Source of the DNA: JAVVEH01 sp032251435
GTDB lineage: Bacteria; Verrucomicrobiota; Lentisphaeria; Oligosphaerales; MVZH01
DNA: 64,000 bases
Direction of reading: 5' to 3'
Assembly: GCA_032251435.1 (NCBI GenBank)
Contig: JAVVEH010000015.1
Coordinates: 1-64,000, forward strand
Part shown: positions 35,755 through 43,000 of the stretch, piece by piece
Position numbering within the stretch: the first letter of the stretch is position 1
Layout: each line of letters opens with the position of its first letter
Notes under the pieces: generated by a model
The model's input: the letters and a program-made list of their open reading frames with translations, nothing else
Databases searched by the model: none
Told to the model about the DNA's origin: nothing
Program-made: the position numbers and the translations under genes

Positions 35755-36725
35755 CAAGGCGCCCGCAGGGCTTTGTCATAGGCGACAACACCTTGGATAA
35801 TGCCATAGGCCAGTTTGTCGCGATAGGCCGCCTCCGCCAATTTTTTATTTTCACCCGGATTGCTCAAGAACCCCAGTTCAATCAGCGCGGCGGCCGCCGG
35901 CGCGTCCCGGATAACGACAAAGTTCGCCCGTTTAATACCCCGGTCTTCCGCTTTGGTATAGTGCAACAGGTATTTTTGCAGTTCAAACGCCAGCCGCATG
36001 CTTTCCTTGTCATGCTTGTTTCCGGGGCTGGACGTGGATTTGGTCTTGCTCCCGTGCGTGGATTTGGTTCCCTTAGGGGTGGCGACATAGGTTTCCACGC
36101 CTTTCGCGGACCCCGCGTCCGCCGAATTCGCATGCAGGCTGATAAACACATCCGGCTTATACTTGGCGGCGATGGTGACCCGTTGATCCAAGGTCATGAA
36201 TGTGTCCTTGGTCCGGGTTAAAAACACCCGGAATCCCTTTTTTTTCAAGGCGCCCGCGACCCGTCTGGCCACACTCAGGTTTATCTCTTTCTCTTGAGTG
36301 CCGGCGCCGGCGGCACCGGGATCCTTGCCGCCGTGTCCGGGGTCGATGACCACTGTCCGCGCGGCCGCCGCCGACAGAACGCTTGTCCGCAGCAGGGGAT
36401 CAAGGGTCAGGCGGAAATCCGTCTCACTGATAAAGGCGTGTCCGCCGCTCGCTTTGACGGGCAGGCAAAGAGTGATCTTTACGTTATTCACCACACACCG
36501 CCGGTCATCCACCGTGAAGGTCATCAGCGAATAGCGGGATTGGCAACGGATATCTTTGGCGCGGTGCGTGTGGACCATGCCATAGTAACGCGCGACATCG
36601 GCGAACAGTAAATAACGGTTTTTGTCAATGTCAATGGTGCGAATTTGAAACGCTCCCCGGCACGTCAGTCCAAATAGCGCGAGGACAATGATCAGCGGGA
36701 TGAGGTGTGGCGCGGGTCTTGTCAT
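35754..36725 (-). CDS. N-acetylmuramoyl-L-alanine amidase (Amidase_3)
   Basis: A 323-residue zinc amidase. A hydrophobic signal segment is seen at about 1-24 (HLIPLIIVLALFGLTCRG). The catalytic domain begins VVIDPGHGGKDPGA at about 124-137 with a zinc-binding His, then NLSVARRVAGALKK, SLHANSA with the second His, and IELGFLSNPGE with a Glu. It cuts the lactyl-peptide bond of peptidoglycan during cell separation. About 100 residues before the domain are not recognised. Its ATG overlaps the stop of dut (TAATG), so the two are coupled. Confidence 0.93.
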   Translation of the reverse strand: MTRPAPHLIPLIIVLALFGLTCRGAFQIRTIDIDKNRYLLFADVARYYGMVHTHRAKDIRCQSRYSLMTFTVDDRRCVVNNVKITLCLPVKASGGHAFISETDFRLTLDPLLRTSVLSAAAARTVVIDPGHGGKDPGAAGAGTQEKEINLSVARRVAGALKKKGFRVFLTRTKDTFMTLDQRVTIAAKYKPDVFISLHANSADAGSAKGVETYVATPKGTKSTHGSKTKSTSSPGNKHDKESMRLAFELQKYLLHYTKAEDRGIKRANFVVIRDAPAAAALIELGFLSNPGENKKLAEAAYRDKLAYGIIQGVVAYDKALRAP

Positions 36726-37165
36726 TAACCGAGTCCTGTGCTGCCGAACCCGCCGGCGCCCCGCTTGGATTCCGCCAAATCATCAGCCAAAACCAATTCC
36801 ACATCCGGTAATTTCTGGATGACCATCTGGGCCACGCGGTCGCCGCGGGCGATGGGAAAATCCTCCTTTCCCAAATTCAGCATGATCACGCACACTTCGC
36901 CACGATAACCGGCGTCGATGGTTCCCGGTGAGTTGGGGATGGTGACCGCGTGTTTAGCCGCCAGCCCGCTGCGCGGACGGATCTGCGCTTCAAACCCGGT
37001 GGGCAGTTCCAGAAACAAGCCGGTTGGCACCCGTGTGACTTCACCGACAGTCAGGCGCGTCGCCACCCGGGATCGCACGTCAAACGCCGCGTCGTCATGG
37101 TGCGCTTTCGTCGGCTTAAGATCCTCATCACCGGCACTCATACGGAATTTCACGGAAATGGACAT
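36725..37165 (-). CDS. dut: dUTP diphosphatase
   Basis: A 146-residue trimeric dUTPase that converts dUTP to dUMP. I start at the ATG before SISVKFRMSAGDEDL; the longer frame begins 42 codons upstream in spacer. Motifs in order: DDAAFDVRS, RPRSGLA, GTIDAGYRGEV with catalytic Asp, RVAQMVI, and the glycine-rich tail RGAGGFGSTG. It keeps uracil out of DNA and supplies dUMP. It is the first gene of the leftward set with amidase, HIT, Minf_1886 and recQ. Confidence 0.96.
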   Translation of the reverse strand: MSISVKFRMSAGDEDLKPTKAHHDDAAFDVRSRVATRLTVGEVTRVPTGLFLELPTGFEAQIRPRSGLAAKHAVTIPNSPGTIDAGYRGEVCVIMLNLGKEDFPIARGDRVAQMVIQKLPDVELVLADDLAESKRGAGGFGSTGLG

Positions 37166-37302
37166 AGAAAAACAAGTCTCGTGTTGTTTTTTCCGGGACT
37201 TCCCCCGGGAAGGGTGATATTTTCTTGGTGTCAAGCCCGTACTATAACACGGATAAACGGGCTGGCGATGCGGAAGGACGTGGTTTTCCAAGGTGGTCCG
37301 CG

Positions 37303-37330
37303 TTGATTTTCGAGTGTGAGAAGATACATT
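37303..37330 (+). promoter_or_regulatory. Possible grpE promoter
   Basis: TTGATT at 37303-37308 and TACATT at 37325-37330 are 16 bp apart and 50 bp before the grpE start. No CIRCE (HrcA) element was found here. Found by eye; weak. Confidence 0.3.
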
Positions 37331-37380
37331 AACGGCTTATTTTTCCCAATCACACGCAGTCACAGATATCAGGATGCCAT

Positions 37381-37995
37381 ATGAGTTCCAAAAAAAGTAA
37401 AAAACCAAAAAAAACGGACGAAGCCGCCGACCACAGCGCTGAATCAGTGAACGACACGACAGCGGGATCGGTGGAAGACGAATCGGCTGATAAAGACATG
37501 TCGCCGGAGGATGCCCTGGCCGCCGCCCGCCAAGAGGCCCAGGAGGCCACAGACCGCTATTTGCGGGCGAAGGCGGAGATCGAAAATGTCCGTAAACGCG
37601 GACAGCGCGATCTGGCCGAGGCGCGCGAATACACGAAAAGTGTCACGGTCGGAGAATTTTTCAGTCCCTTCGATCATTTCCAAATGGCTATGGCCCATGT
37701 TGAGGAAAGCCCGGATGTGGCGACGATGAAACAGGGCATGAACATGATTCTGAGCGAATTTCAACGCGGGTTTGAAAATTTGGGAATCACCTTGGTGGAT
37801 GCCGTCGGGAAGGAATTCAACCCCGCCGAGCACGAAGCCGTGGCTCAGGAAGCCTCTGACACTGTGCCGGAAGGGCATGTGCTCCGGCAGTGGAAATGCG
37901 GCTATAAGATGGGCGATAAGTTGCTGCGCCCCGCGGCGGTGGTGGTCAGCAGCGGCCCGGCCGGCGATGGTGAAACAGCAGACGAAAAAGAGTGA
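37381..37995 (+). CDS. grpE: GrpE nucleotide exchange factor
   Basis: A 204-residue protein with a charged, disordered N-terminal 50 residues, a long helix (EDALAAARQEAQEATDRYLR), and the signature ENVRKRGQRDLAEAREY, then a beta domain with LVDAVGKEFNPAEHEAV, VPEGHVLRQWKCGYKMGDKLLRPA. GrpE is the exchange factor for DnaK. dnaK itself is not in the window. It is 8 bp upstream of dnaJ on the same strand, an ordinary chaperone pair. Confidence 0.95.
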   Translation: MSSKKSKKPKKTDEAADHSAESVNDTTAGSVEDESADKDMSPEDALAAARQEAQEATDRYLRAKAEIENVRKRGQRDLAEAREYTKSVTVGEFFSPFDHFQMAMAHVEESPDVATMKQGMNMILSEFQRGFENLGITLVDAVGKEFNPAEHEAVAQEASDTVPEGHVLRQWKCGYKMGDKLLRPAAVVVSSGPAGDGETADEKE

Positions 37996-38003
37996 TTTAA
38001 TCC

Positions 38004-39128
38004 ATGGCGAAAGATTATTACGAACTGTTAGGGGTGGATCGCTCAGCGGACGCGGATCACATTAAAAAGGCTTACCGCAAGCTGGCGGTGAAGTATCATC
38101 CGGATAAAAATCCCGGCAACCCGGAAGCGGAAGAAAAGTTCAAGGAAGTTTCCGCCGCTTACGAAGTCTTGAGCGATCCTGAAAAACGGGCCCGCTACGA
38201 CCGGTTTGGCCATGACGCCTTCACGCAGGCCGGCCGCGGCGGCGGTGGCCCCAGTGTGGATCCCTTCGATATTTTCAGTCAAGTCTTCGGTGGTGGCGGC
38301 GGCGGCGGTATTTTTGACAGTTTTTTTGGTGGCGGCGGTGGCCGGTCCGGTCCCCAGCCCGGCGCGGATTTGCGCTATGACATGGAGATTGATTTCGCCG
38401 ATTCGATTTTCGGGGCGGATAAAAAAATCCAGATTCCGGCTCTTGTCTCCTGTCCCCTATGCGGTGGATCAGGGTGCCGGAAAGGCACATCGACCAAGAC
38501 CTGCGGTCAGTGCGGCGGCAGCGGTCAGGTGACCATGGCGCAGGGATTTTTCAGTATTCGGCAGGCGTGTCCCGCTTGTCATGGCAGCGGTCAGCGGATT
38601 GAGTCACCCTGTCCAGCCTGTTCGGGGCAAGGCCGTGTCCGGGAACGTAAAAGCATTCAGATTCACATTCCGGCCGGGGTTGACACCGGTTCCAGACTCC
38701 GGGTATCCGGGGAAGGAGAAAGCGGCGAGCGCGGTGCCCCTCCCGGTGATCTGTATGTGGTTTTGCATGTGCGCGCGGACGGTGTTTTCCGTCGGGACGG
38801 CATGGACTTGAGTTGTGATCTGCCAGTGCGACTGGACATCGCGCTGTTCGGCGGCAGTGTGCTGGTGCCGACCATCGGCGGCAAGGCGCAAATCAAGATA
38901 CCCGCCGGGACGCAGACGGGAACCGTTTTCCGTCTGCGGGGCAAAGGGGTTCCGTCCATTCGTGGTGGCGGTCGGGGGGATCTGCATGTTCGTATCGTGG
39001 TGGAGACCCCGGTGAAAATCAGTTCCAAGCTGCGCAAAGAGATCGCGCCACTGCTGGAGCAAATGGATGAGGAACACTATCCCCGGGGAAAAAAATTCGC
39101 GGAGTCCGCGAAAGCGTATATGGCTTAG
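38004..39128 (+). CDS. dnaJ: Chaperone protein DnaJ
   Basis: A 374-residue DnaJ. The J domain (1-65) has KKAYRKLAVKYHPDKNPGN with the HPD motif; a Gly/Phe-rich linker follows (about 70-120); the zinc finger has four CxxCxGxG repeats (CPLCGGSG, CGQCGGSG, CPACHGSG, CPACSGQG); and the C-terminal beta domains follow. It recruits DnaK to unfolded clients. Complete and normal in length. Confidence 0.97.
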   Translation: MAKDYYELLGVDRSADADHIKKAYRKLAVKYHPDKNPGNPEAEEKFKEVSAAYEVLSDPEKRARYDRFGHDAFTQAGRGGGGPSVDPFDIFSQVFGGGGGGGIFDSFFGGGGGRSGPQPGADLRYDMEIDFADSIFGADKKIQIPALVSCPLCGGSGCRKGTSTKTCGQCGGSGQVTMAQGFFSIRQACPACHGSGQRIESPCPACSGQGRVRERKSIQIHIPAGVDTGSRLRVSGEGESGERGAPPGDLYVVLHVRADGVFRRDGMDLSCDLPVRLDIALFGGSVLVPTIGGKAQIKIPAGTQTGTVFRLRGKGVPSIRGGGRGDLHVRIVVETPVKISSKLRKEIAPLLEQMDEEHYPRGKKFAESAKAYMA

Positions 39129-39177
39129 ACGGACCATTCACGCCCCGCGATGTCGAGGGCGGGCGCGACCACCCAGG

Positions 39178-39957
39178 CTAAAAGTGTCCACCCAGAAAGA
39201 CGCGGACCAGGGGGCCGCTGAAGTCCACTTCCGCGTCGGGATTTCCCGGCGAGACCCAGGCCACGCCGTAATCGTCGAATTCCAGCCACCGGTAAGCGCC
39301 TTCAACGGTGAGGGACAGGTGTCGCCGGATCAGCCAGGATAAACTAACACCAAGTTCGATGCCAACGGCTTCATCCTTTCCGGAGGCGCGGTAGCTCTTT
39401 TCAGTTTCGACATAGGATGACCAGTAGTAGCCGGTCGTGGCCCGCGCGCCGGTCAGAAAATTGACGGGGCCGACTGACAGGGGCCAGTCTTTTTCCAGGA
39501 AAAGAAACACGCCCTTCACATCAAGATCGATCGACACGGCGCGGGGAGCGCCGAAAAAGATCACTGTGCCCTCGGTGTCGGCTTCCAGATAGTCGTAGCC
39601 GACACCGACGCGCAGGCCCGGCCGCGGGCGGTAGCCAAGGCGGCCGGTGTAGATGTGGCAGGTGTCAATGTCGTCGATGTCGCCGGTATTGTTCCGGTTG
39701 ATCCACTGAATATAATCATTGAGCGGATCCATCTTCGGAAAGCCGACACCCAGTCCCAACTCCAAACTCAACGGGCCGACGGCCGGCATGTCCTCCCGGG
39801 GTGGTTCAATGGCGGTGAAAGGAATTTGCGTGACGGAGACCGCCAGGTCGCCCGCCCGGGCGGGCAGGGTGACCAGCAGGGCGATGACACATGCGAGGGA
39901 CAACCTCTTTATGTCACTACTCCGACCTTGAAGAGCATGAGTGGTTAAAAATTCCAT
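39178..39957 (-). CDS. Probable outer-membrane beta-barrel protein of unknown function
   Basis: A 259-residue protein with a signal peptide (about residues 15-35, after 14 less usual N-terminal residues), then alternating hydrophobic/polar strands with many Gly and Tyr and a final Phe, the usual end of outer-membrane barrels. The start is supported by GGAG 9 bases before the ATG. I do not recognise the family. It points towards dnaJ on the opposite strand and follows, in transcription order, the helical-repeat protein gene by 52 bp, so the two may be functionally linked. Confidence 0.65.
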   Translation of the reverse strand: MEFLTTHALQGRSSDIKRLSLACVIALLVTLPARAGDLAVSVTQIPFTAIEPPREDMPAVGPLSLELGLGVGFPKMDPLNDYIQWINRNNTGDIDDIDTCHIYTGRLGYRPRPGLRVGVGYDYLEADTEGTVIFFGAPRAVSIDLDVKGVFLFLEKDWPLSVGPVNFLTGARATTGYYWSSYVETEKSYRASGKDEAVGIELGVSLSWLIRRHLSLTVEGAYRWLEFDDYGVAWVSPGNPDAEVDFSGPLVRVFLGGHF

Positions 39958-40009
39958 GGTCTGTTACTCCATCATAATCAGTGCTTGACAACAGTACGGC
40001 GTGATCGCG

Positions 40010-41662
40010 CTACTCCCTGATAACCGACACACTCAAACTTTGCGGCCCCGGCTGGGCGGCCCGGATTCTGGCCACGGGCGAAGGTGTCATCAGGTCCGCC
40101 GCCGGGAGAGTGACCCGCTCCGGGTTGATGACCTGCCCGGGCTGGGGAAGAAAGGTGAAAGTCACGTTTGTCATCGGGTCCAGGCCGACAACCTGGGCCA
40201 TGATGGGCACCCAGGTGTCGGTTTTGGTGACTTCGGGCATAGTGATGTCATATCCCCAGCTGATGCCGCTGCCTTTGAAGACCTTTCCGCTGGGGGAAAC
40301 AACCTGCAGGTCGGTCAAGCCGATAGTCGATGCGGGAATGTCGCCGCCGGAGACGGCCACCTGTCCCGGACGGACGGCCACGACATCCACCGGCTTGCCG
40401 CCGACAGTCGCCAAGTGCTCCCGCGGACTTCGCGAAACATCCGTTCCGTCTTCTGGAAGGGACAGGGTTTCGTTGATGGCGCCATTGCGGATTTCGATGG
40501 CGCCATCGGCCGGGGCCACGCCTTTCGAGGCGGTACCGCCGCCGTCCTCATCCCCTTTGACTAGGTTGATGACTCCGAGACCGCCAGAAATGACAATTCC
40601 CCCGATAGTCGTCAGGGTCCCGGTGCTGATGGTCAGGTGGTCATGATGATCATCAAAATCGGCGTCCACCTCTTTCGGTTTCAGCTCTTTGCCGTCCAAG
40701 GCGGTGAAAGTGACCGTGTCCACCGGCCCGAGAAAGGTCTGATTCACTGCCGTTTTGCCTTGCAGAGCGGTGAATGTGACCGTGGTGACGGGGCGCGCGG
40801 GCGCGGCGACCCGTCTGTCCGTTGTCCGCGGCTGATCCGCCGCTTTTTTATCTTCTTCGTCCCCTTGTCTGGCATAATAGTCCTTGCGGGCGCGACCGGT
40901 GACGCTTCCCTGATCGTCTAGAAACCTTTTGATTTTTTCGACCAGATCGAGAATGTCGTCAAACGAAGCCCCGGCCGCTTTCTTCTTATAAAGGTCGTCC
41001 ACCATTTTTTTGGCTTCGGCGTGACCTTCATCACTGAGATCGGGAATTCCGGAGTCGTCGGCGTGACTGTTGAGATAATCGAGCAGATCGTTGATGTGTT
41101 GCTGGACATCTTCGCAGAGGGCGGCCGCGTTGAGGTACCACTTAAGAGCTTTTCTGGGGCGCCAGCCATCATGCCCGTCGGTGATGAGTTCGTCCAGGGC
41201 CAGCATGATTTGATTGACAGCCATGCCCATGTCGAAGGGATTGTCCGCTTGTTTCTTTTTCTCCTTGGCCTTGATAAGATCTTCCATGAGATCATTGAAA
41301 CGATTGATGGCGTTTTCGCTCATGGCGCCTTCTTCTTTCAAAGCCCCCTGGAGATCGTTGATTTCTTCTCCAGGGGCGGCGCATTCGCGGACGGCTTGCA
41401 GCGACCACCGCAAGGCTTTTTTCTTCATTTTTTTGGCCTGCTCCTCATTGCTCTCTTCGACGGCGGCCAGGGCGGCTTCGGCGGCGTCCGCCGCATGTTG
41501 GAAGCAGGCTTTCTGGCGGATGTCCTTGGCGTTCTCCTGCCGTTCGCGCAGGGTCTTGGCGGCTTGTCCAAGCTGAGCTTTTTCGTCAGCATGACCGACA
41601 GGGGCCGACAGCAACAGCAGGCAACTTGTCAAAAGGAAAGCGGAGAAAAAGAACGTTTTCAT
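40010..41662 (-). CDS. Secreted helical-repeat protein of unknown function
   Basis: About 550 residues from the ATG at 41662 (an ATG 15 bases upstream has no ribosome site; AAAGGG lies before the ATGs at 41665 and 41662). A signal peptide ends near GHADEK. Numbering from the longer frame, two similar helical modules follow: residues about 60-140 with KALRWSLQAVREC and 150-256 with KALKWYLNAAALCED, each ending in an Asn-Asp-Leu helix. A linker with two VTFTAL[QD]GK strands (300-308, 322-330) leads to a possible hydrophobic segment (355-373) and a beta-rich C-terminal domain of about 170 residues. No known family is recognised. It may scaffold or bind at the cell surface. Confidence 0.7.
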   Translation of the reverse strand: MKTFFFSAFLLTSCLLLLSAPVGHADEKAQLGQAAKTLRERQENAKDIRQKACFQHAADAAEAALAAVEESNEEQAKKMKKKALRWSLQAVRECAAPGEEINDLQGALKEEGAMSENAINRFNDLMEDLIKAKEKKKQADNPFDMGMAVNQIMLALDELITDGHDGWRPRKALKWYLNAAALCEDVQQHINDLLDYLNSHADDSGIPDLSDEGHAEAKKMVDDLYKKKAAGASFDDILDLVEKIKRFLDDQGSVTGRARKDYYARQGDEEDKKAADQPRTTDRRVAAPARPVTTVTFTALQGKTAVNQTFLGPVDTVTFTALDGKELKPKEVDADFDDHHDHLTISTGTLTTIGGIVISGGLGVINLVKGDEDGGGTASKGVAPADGAIEIRNGAINETLSLPEDGTDVSRSPREHLATVGGKPVDVVAVRPGQVAVSGGDIPASTIGLTDLQVVSPSGKVFKGSGISWGYDITMPEVTKTDTWVPIMAQVVGLDPMTNVTFTFLPQPGQVINPERVTLPAADLMTPSPVARIRAAQPGPQSLSVSVIRE

Positions 41663-42190
41663 CATCAACCCTTTCATGCTACACCGATGATTACGACAAC
41701 CGAGTCATTCGGGACAGACTGACATACGACTAGTATAACCCAAAATCGGCAAAAAAGCAAGATGCCGCGTGTCTGGCGGGCGTAACCGGTTCGCAGCTGG
41801 GGGACATTGTGTAGGGCGGTCTTCCAAGGCCGACTGTCTTAAGGCATAGCCGGGCAAGGAACCCCGGCCCACGCCCCAGCACTAACCGACTACTGGCGGG
41901 GCACCAGCCCGTCCCGTAAGTATTCCGATGTCTTCCCAATCGAAGTCGGAGAGGCGGGGACGGTTCTTCTTTGTGAAGAAGTGAAAACAGTCGGTCACGT
42001 GACACAGTGCCGGGGGAATTGACTGATGGATTTCGGCGGGTTGGCGAGACGCGCGCTTCCGGTTGTGAATGACTGGATTTTGGTCATCTTTGTCCCCGTA
42101 TATGGCATCCGTCGCGAAAAACGGCCGCTACCCTTGTCCCCCTTTGACCTTCCGTCTTCACCGGATGACAGCCCGAACCGGCAAAGCATA
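41663..42190. other. Noncoding stretch with phrase-like repeat
   Basis: About 530 bp between the secreted-protein gene and the short pseudopilin. The open frames overlap, lack ribosome sites and have no domain signal. Near 41810-41920 runs of GC-rich words (GGCGGTCTTCC, CCCCGGCCCACG, GGCACCAGCCCG) look like a degenerate dispersed repeat, and a GAAGAA palindrome lies near 41966. No promoter was picked with confidence. Confidence 0.5.
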
Positions 42191-42559
42191 ATGGCACCAT
42201 TCACCGTGATTGAAGGCTTGGCTTGCCAAGACGTAAGCTGTCGGGCGAAGTGTTCAGGCGTGTTCACACTCATTGAACTTCTGGTCGTTATCGCCATTAT
42301 TGGCATTCTCACCTCCCTGCTGACACCGGCGTTGAGCCATGCCCGTGATAAGGCCGCGCAAATAAAATGTTTAGCCAATCAGCGGCAGTTAGGGGTTATA
42401 AATTTACTCTACTGCGAAGATAACAAAGGGGGGATGATTCCGGCTTATCTGGGCAGTGATTTGACGCTGTGGGACTCCAAAGACGGAGATCCCATCTGGC
42501 CTTATTTCGCCCGTCCCTATAGTCATTCCGAGGATGTTTTCGCCTGTCCCGCCAGTTAA
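42191..42559 (+). CDS. Shortened pseudopilin-like protein
   Basis: A 122-residue protein with a pilin-like helix starting FTLIELLVVIAIIGIL after a 24-residue leader; a TTG start giving a 15-residue leader is possible. It ends in CPAS, where longer relatives continue through a globular domain. The window's other pseudopilin (236 residues) has a C-terminal DG motif that is absent here. The reading frame overlaps the start of the FHA gene by 26 bp, which may mean a deletion joined them. Function unknown; possibly a degenerate or minimal pseudopilin. Confidence 0.6.
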   Translation: MAPFTVIEGLACQDVSCRAKCSGVFTLIELLVVIAIIGILTSLLTPALSHARDKAAQIKCLANQRQLGVINLLYCEDNKGGMIPAYLGSDLTLWDSKDGDPIWPYFARPYSHSEDVFACPAS

Positions 42560-42866
42560 TGACCCTGCCGGAAGTGTGTTGATCATCATTCCTGGCGGCA
42601 TCCCTTTTTGGCATAGGTTGGGCGATGACTCTATCACGATCGGCAGCGGGGAGGAAACCGGATTGATATTGACCGGCGAAGGTGTCTCCCGGAAACATGC
42701 GGAAATTGTTCCAAAAAACCCTGGCAAGTGGGCCATTCATGATCTGGATTCAACCAATGGCACCTTTATCAATGGTCAGCCAATCTTATCCAGTGATCTC
42801 GTTGAGGGTGATATTATCACGCTGGGAAAAACCCACGTCATATTCTTTGAATCATCGCGGAAATAA
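42534..42866 (+). CDS. FHA-domain protein
   Basis: A 110-residue protein that is almost wholly a forkhead-associated domain. SRKHAEI and DLDSTNGTFING are the phosphothreonine-binding and core motifs, and ITIGSGEE stands where most members have an Ile-Gly-Arg; the substitution is mild. FHA domains bind phosphothreonine peptides, often those made by Ser/Thr kinases. Here the kinase gene follows in the same direction, so this is probably its partner or substrate reader. The first 15-20 residues lie in the overlap with the short pseudopilin and may be nonnative; a GTG near 42577 is an alternative start. Confidence 0.82.
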   Translation: MFSPVPPVNDPAGSVLIIIPGGIPFWHRLGDDSITIGSGEETGLILTGEGVSRKHAEIVPKNPGKWAIHDLDSTNGTFINGQPILSSDLVEGDIITLGKTHVIFFESSRK

Positions 42867-42886
42867 ACAACTGACTTGCTTCTTTC

Positions 42887-42891
42887 AGGAG
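42887..42891 (+). promoter_or_regulatory. Shine-Dalgarno site upstream of a possible ATT start
   Basis: AGGAG is followed, 7 bases later, by ATT at 42899, in frame with the kinase. No ATG, GTG or TTG lies in frame between this site and the ATG at 43001, and the frame is open over the whole interval. No ribosome site precedes the 43001 ATG. Confidence 0.5.
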
Positions 42892-43000
42892 AAATAAAAT
42901 TCCGGAAAACACCTGTCAACTTGATCCCGATAATCGGTTCCCGTGGATCCGCAAGCAGCCCGCCGCACCATCGGCGCGCCAACTTGACGTTGATCAGACG

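Noticed and set aside
35743..35757. TTG start for the HIT protein
   Set aside because: AAGGAG lies between it and the ATG at 35742 with ideal spacing for that ATG.
37292..37380. CIRCE element upstream of grpE
   Set aside because: The TTAGCACTC/GAGTGCTAA palindrome is absent.
41730..42005. 91-codon minus-strand frame
   Set aside because: Reads as repeat-derived text, no ribosome site, no domain.
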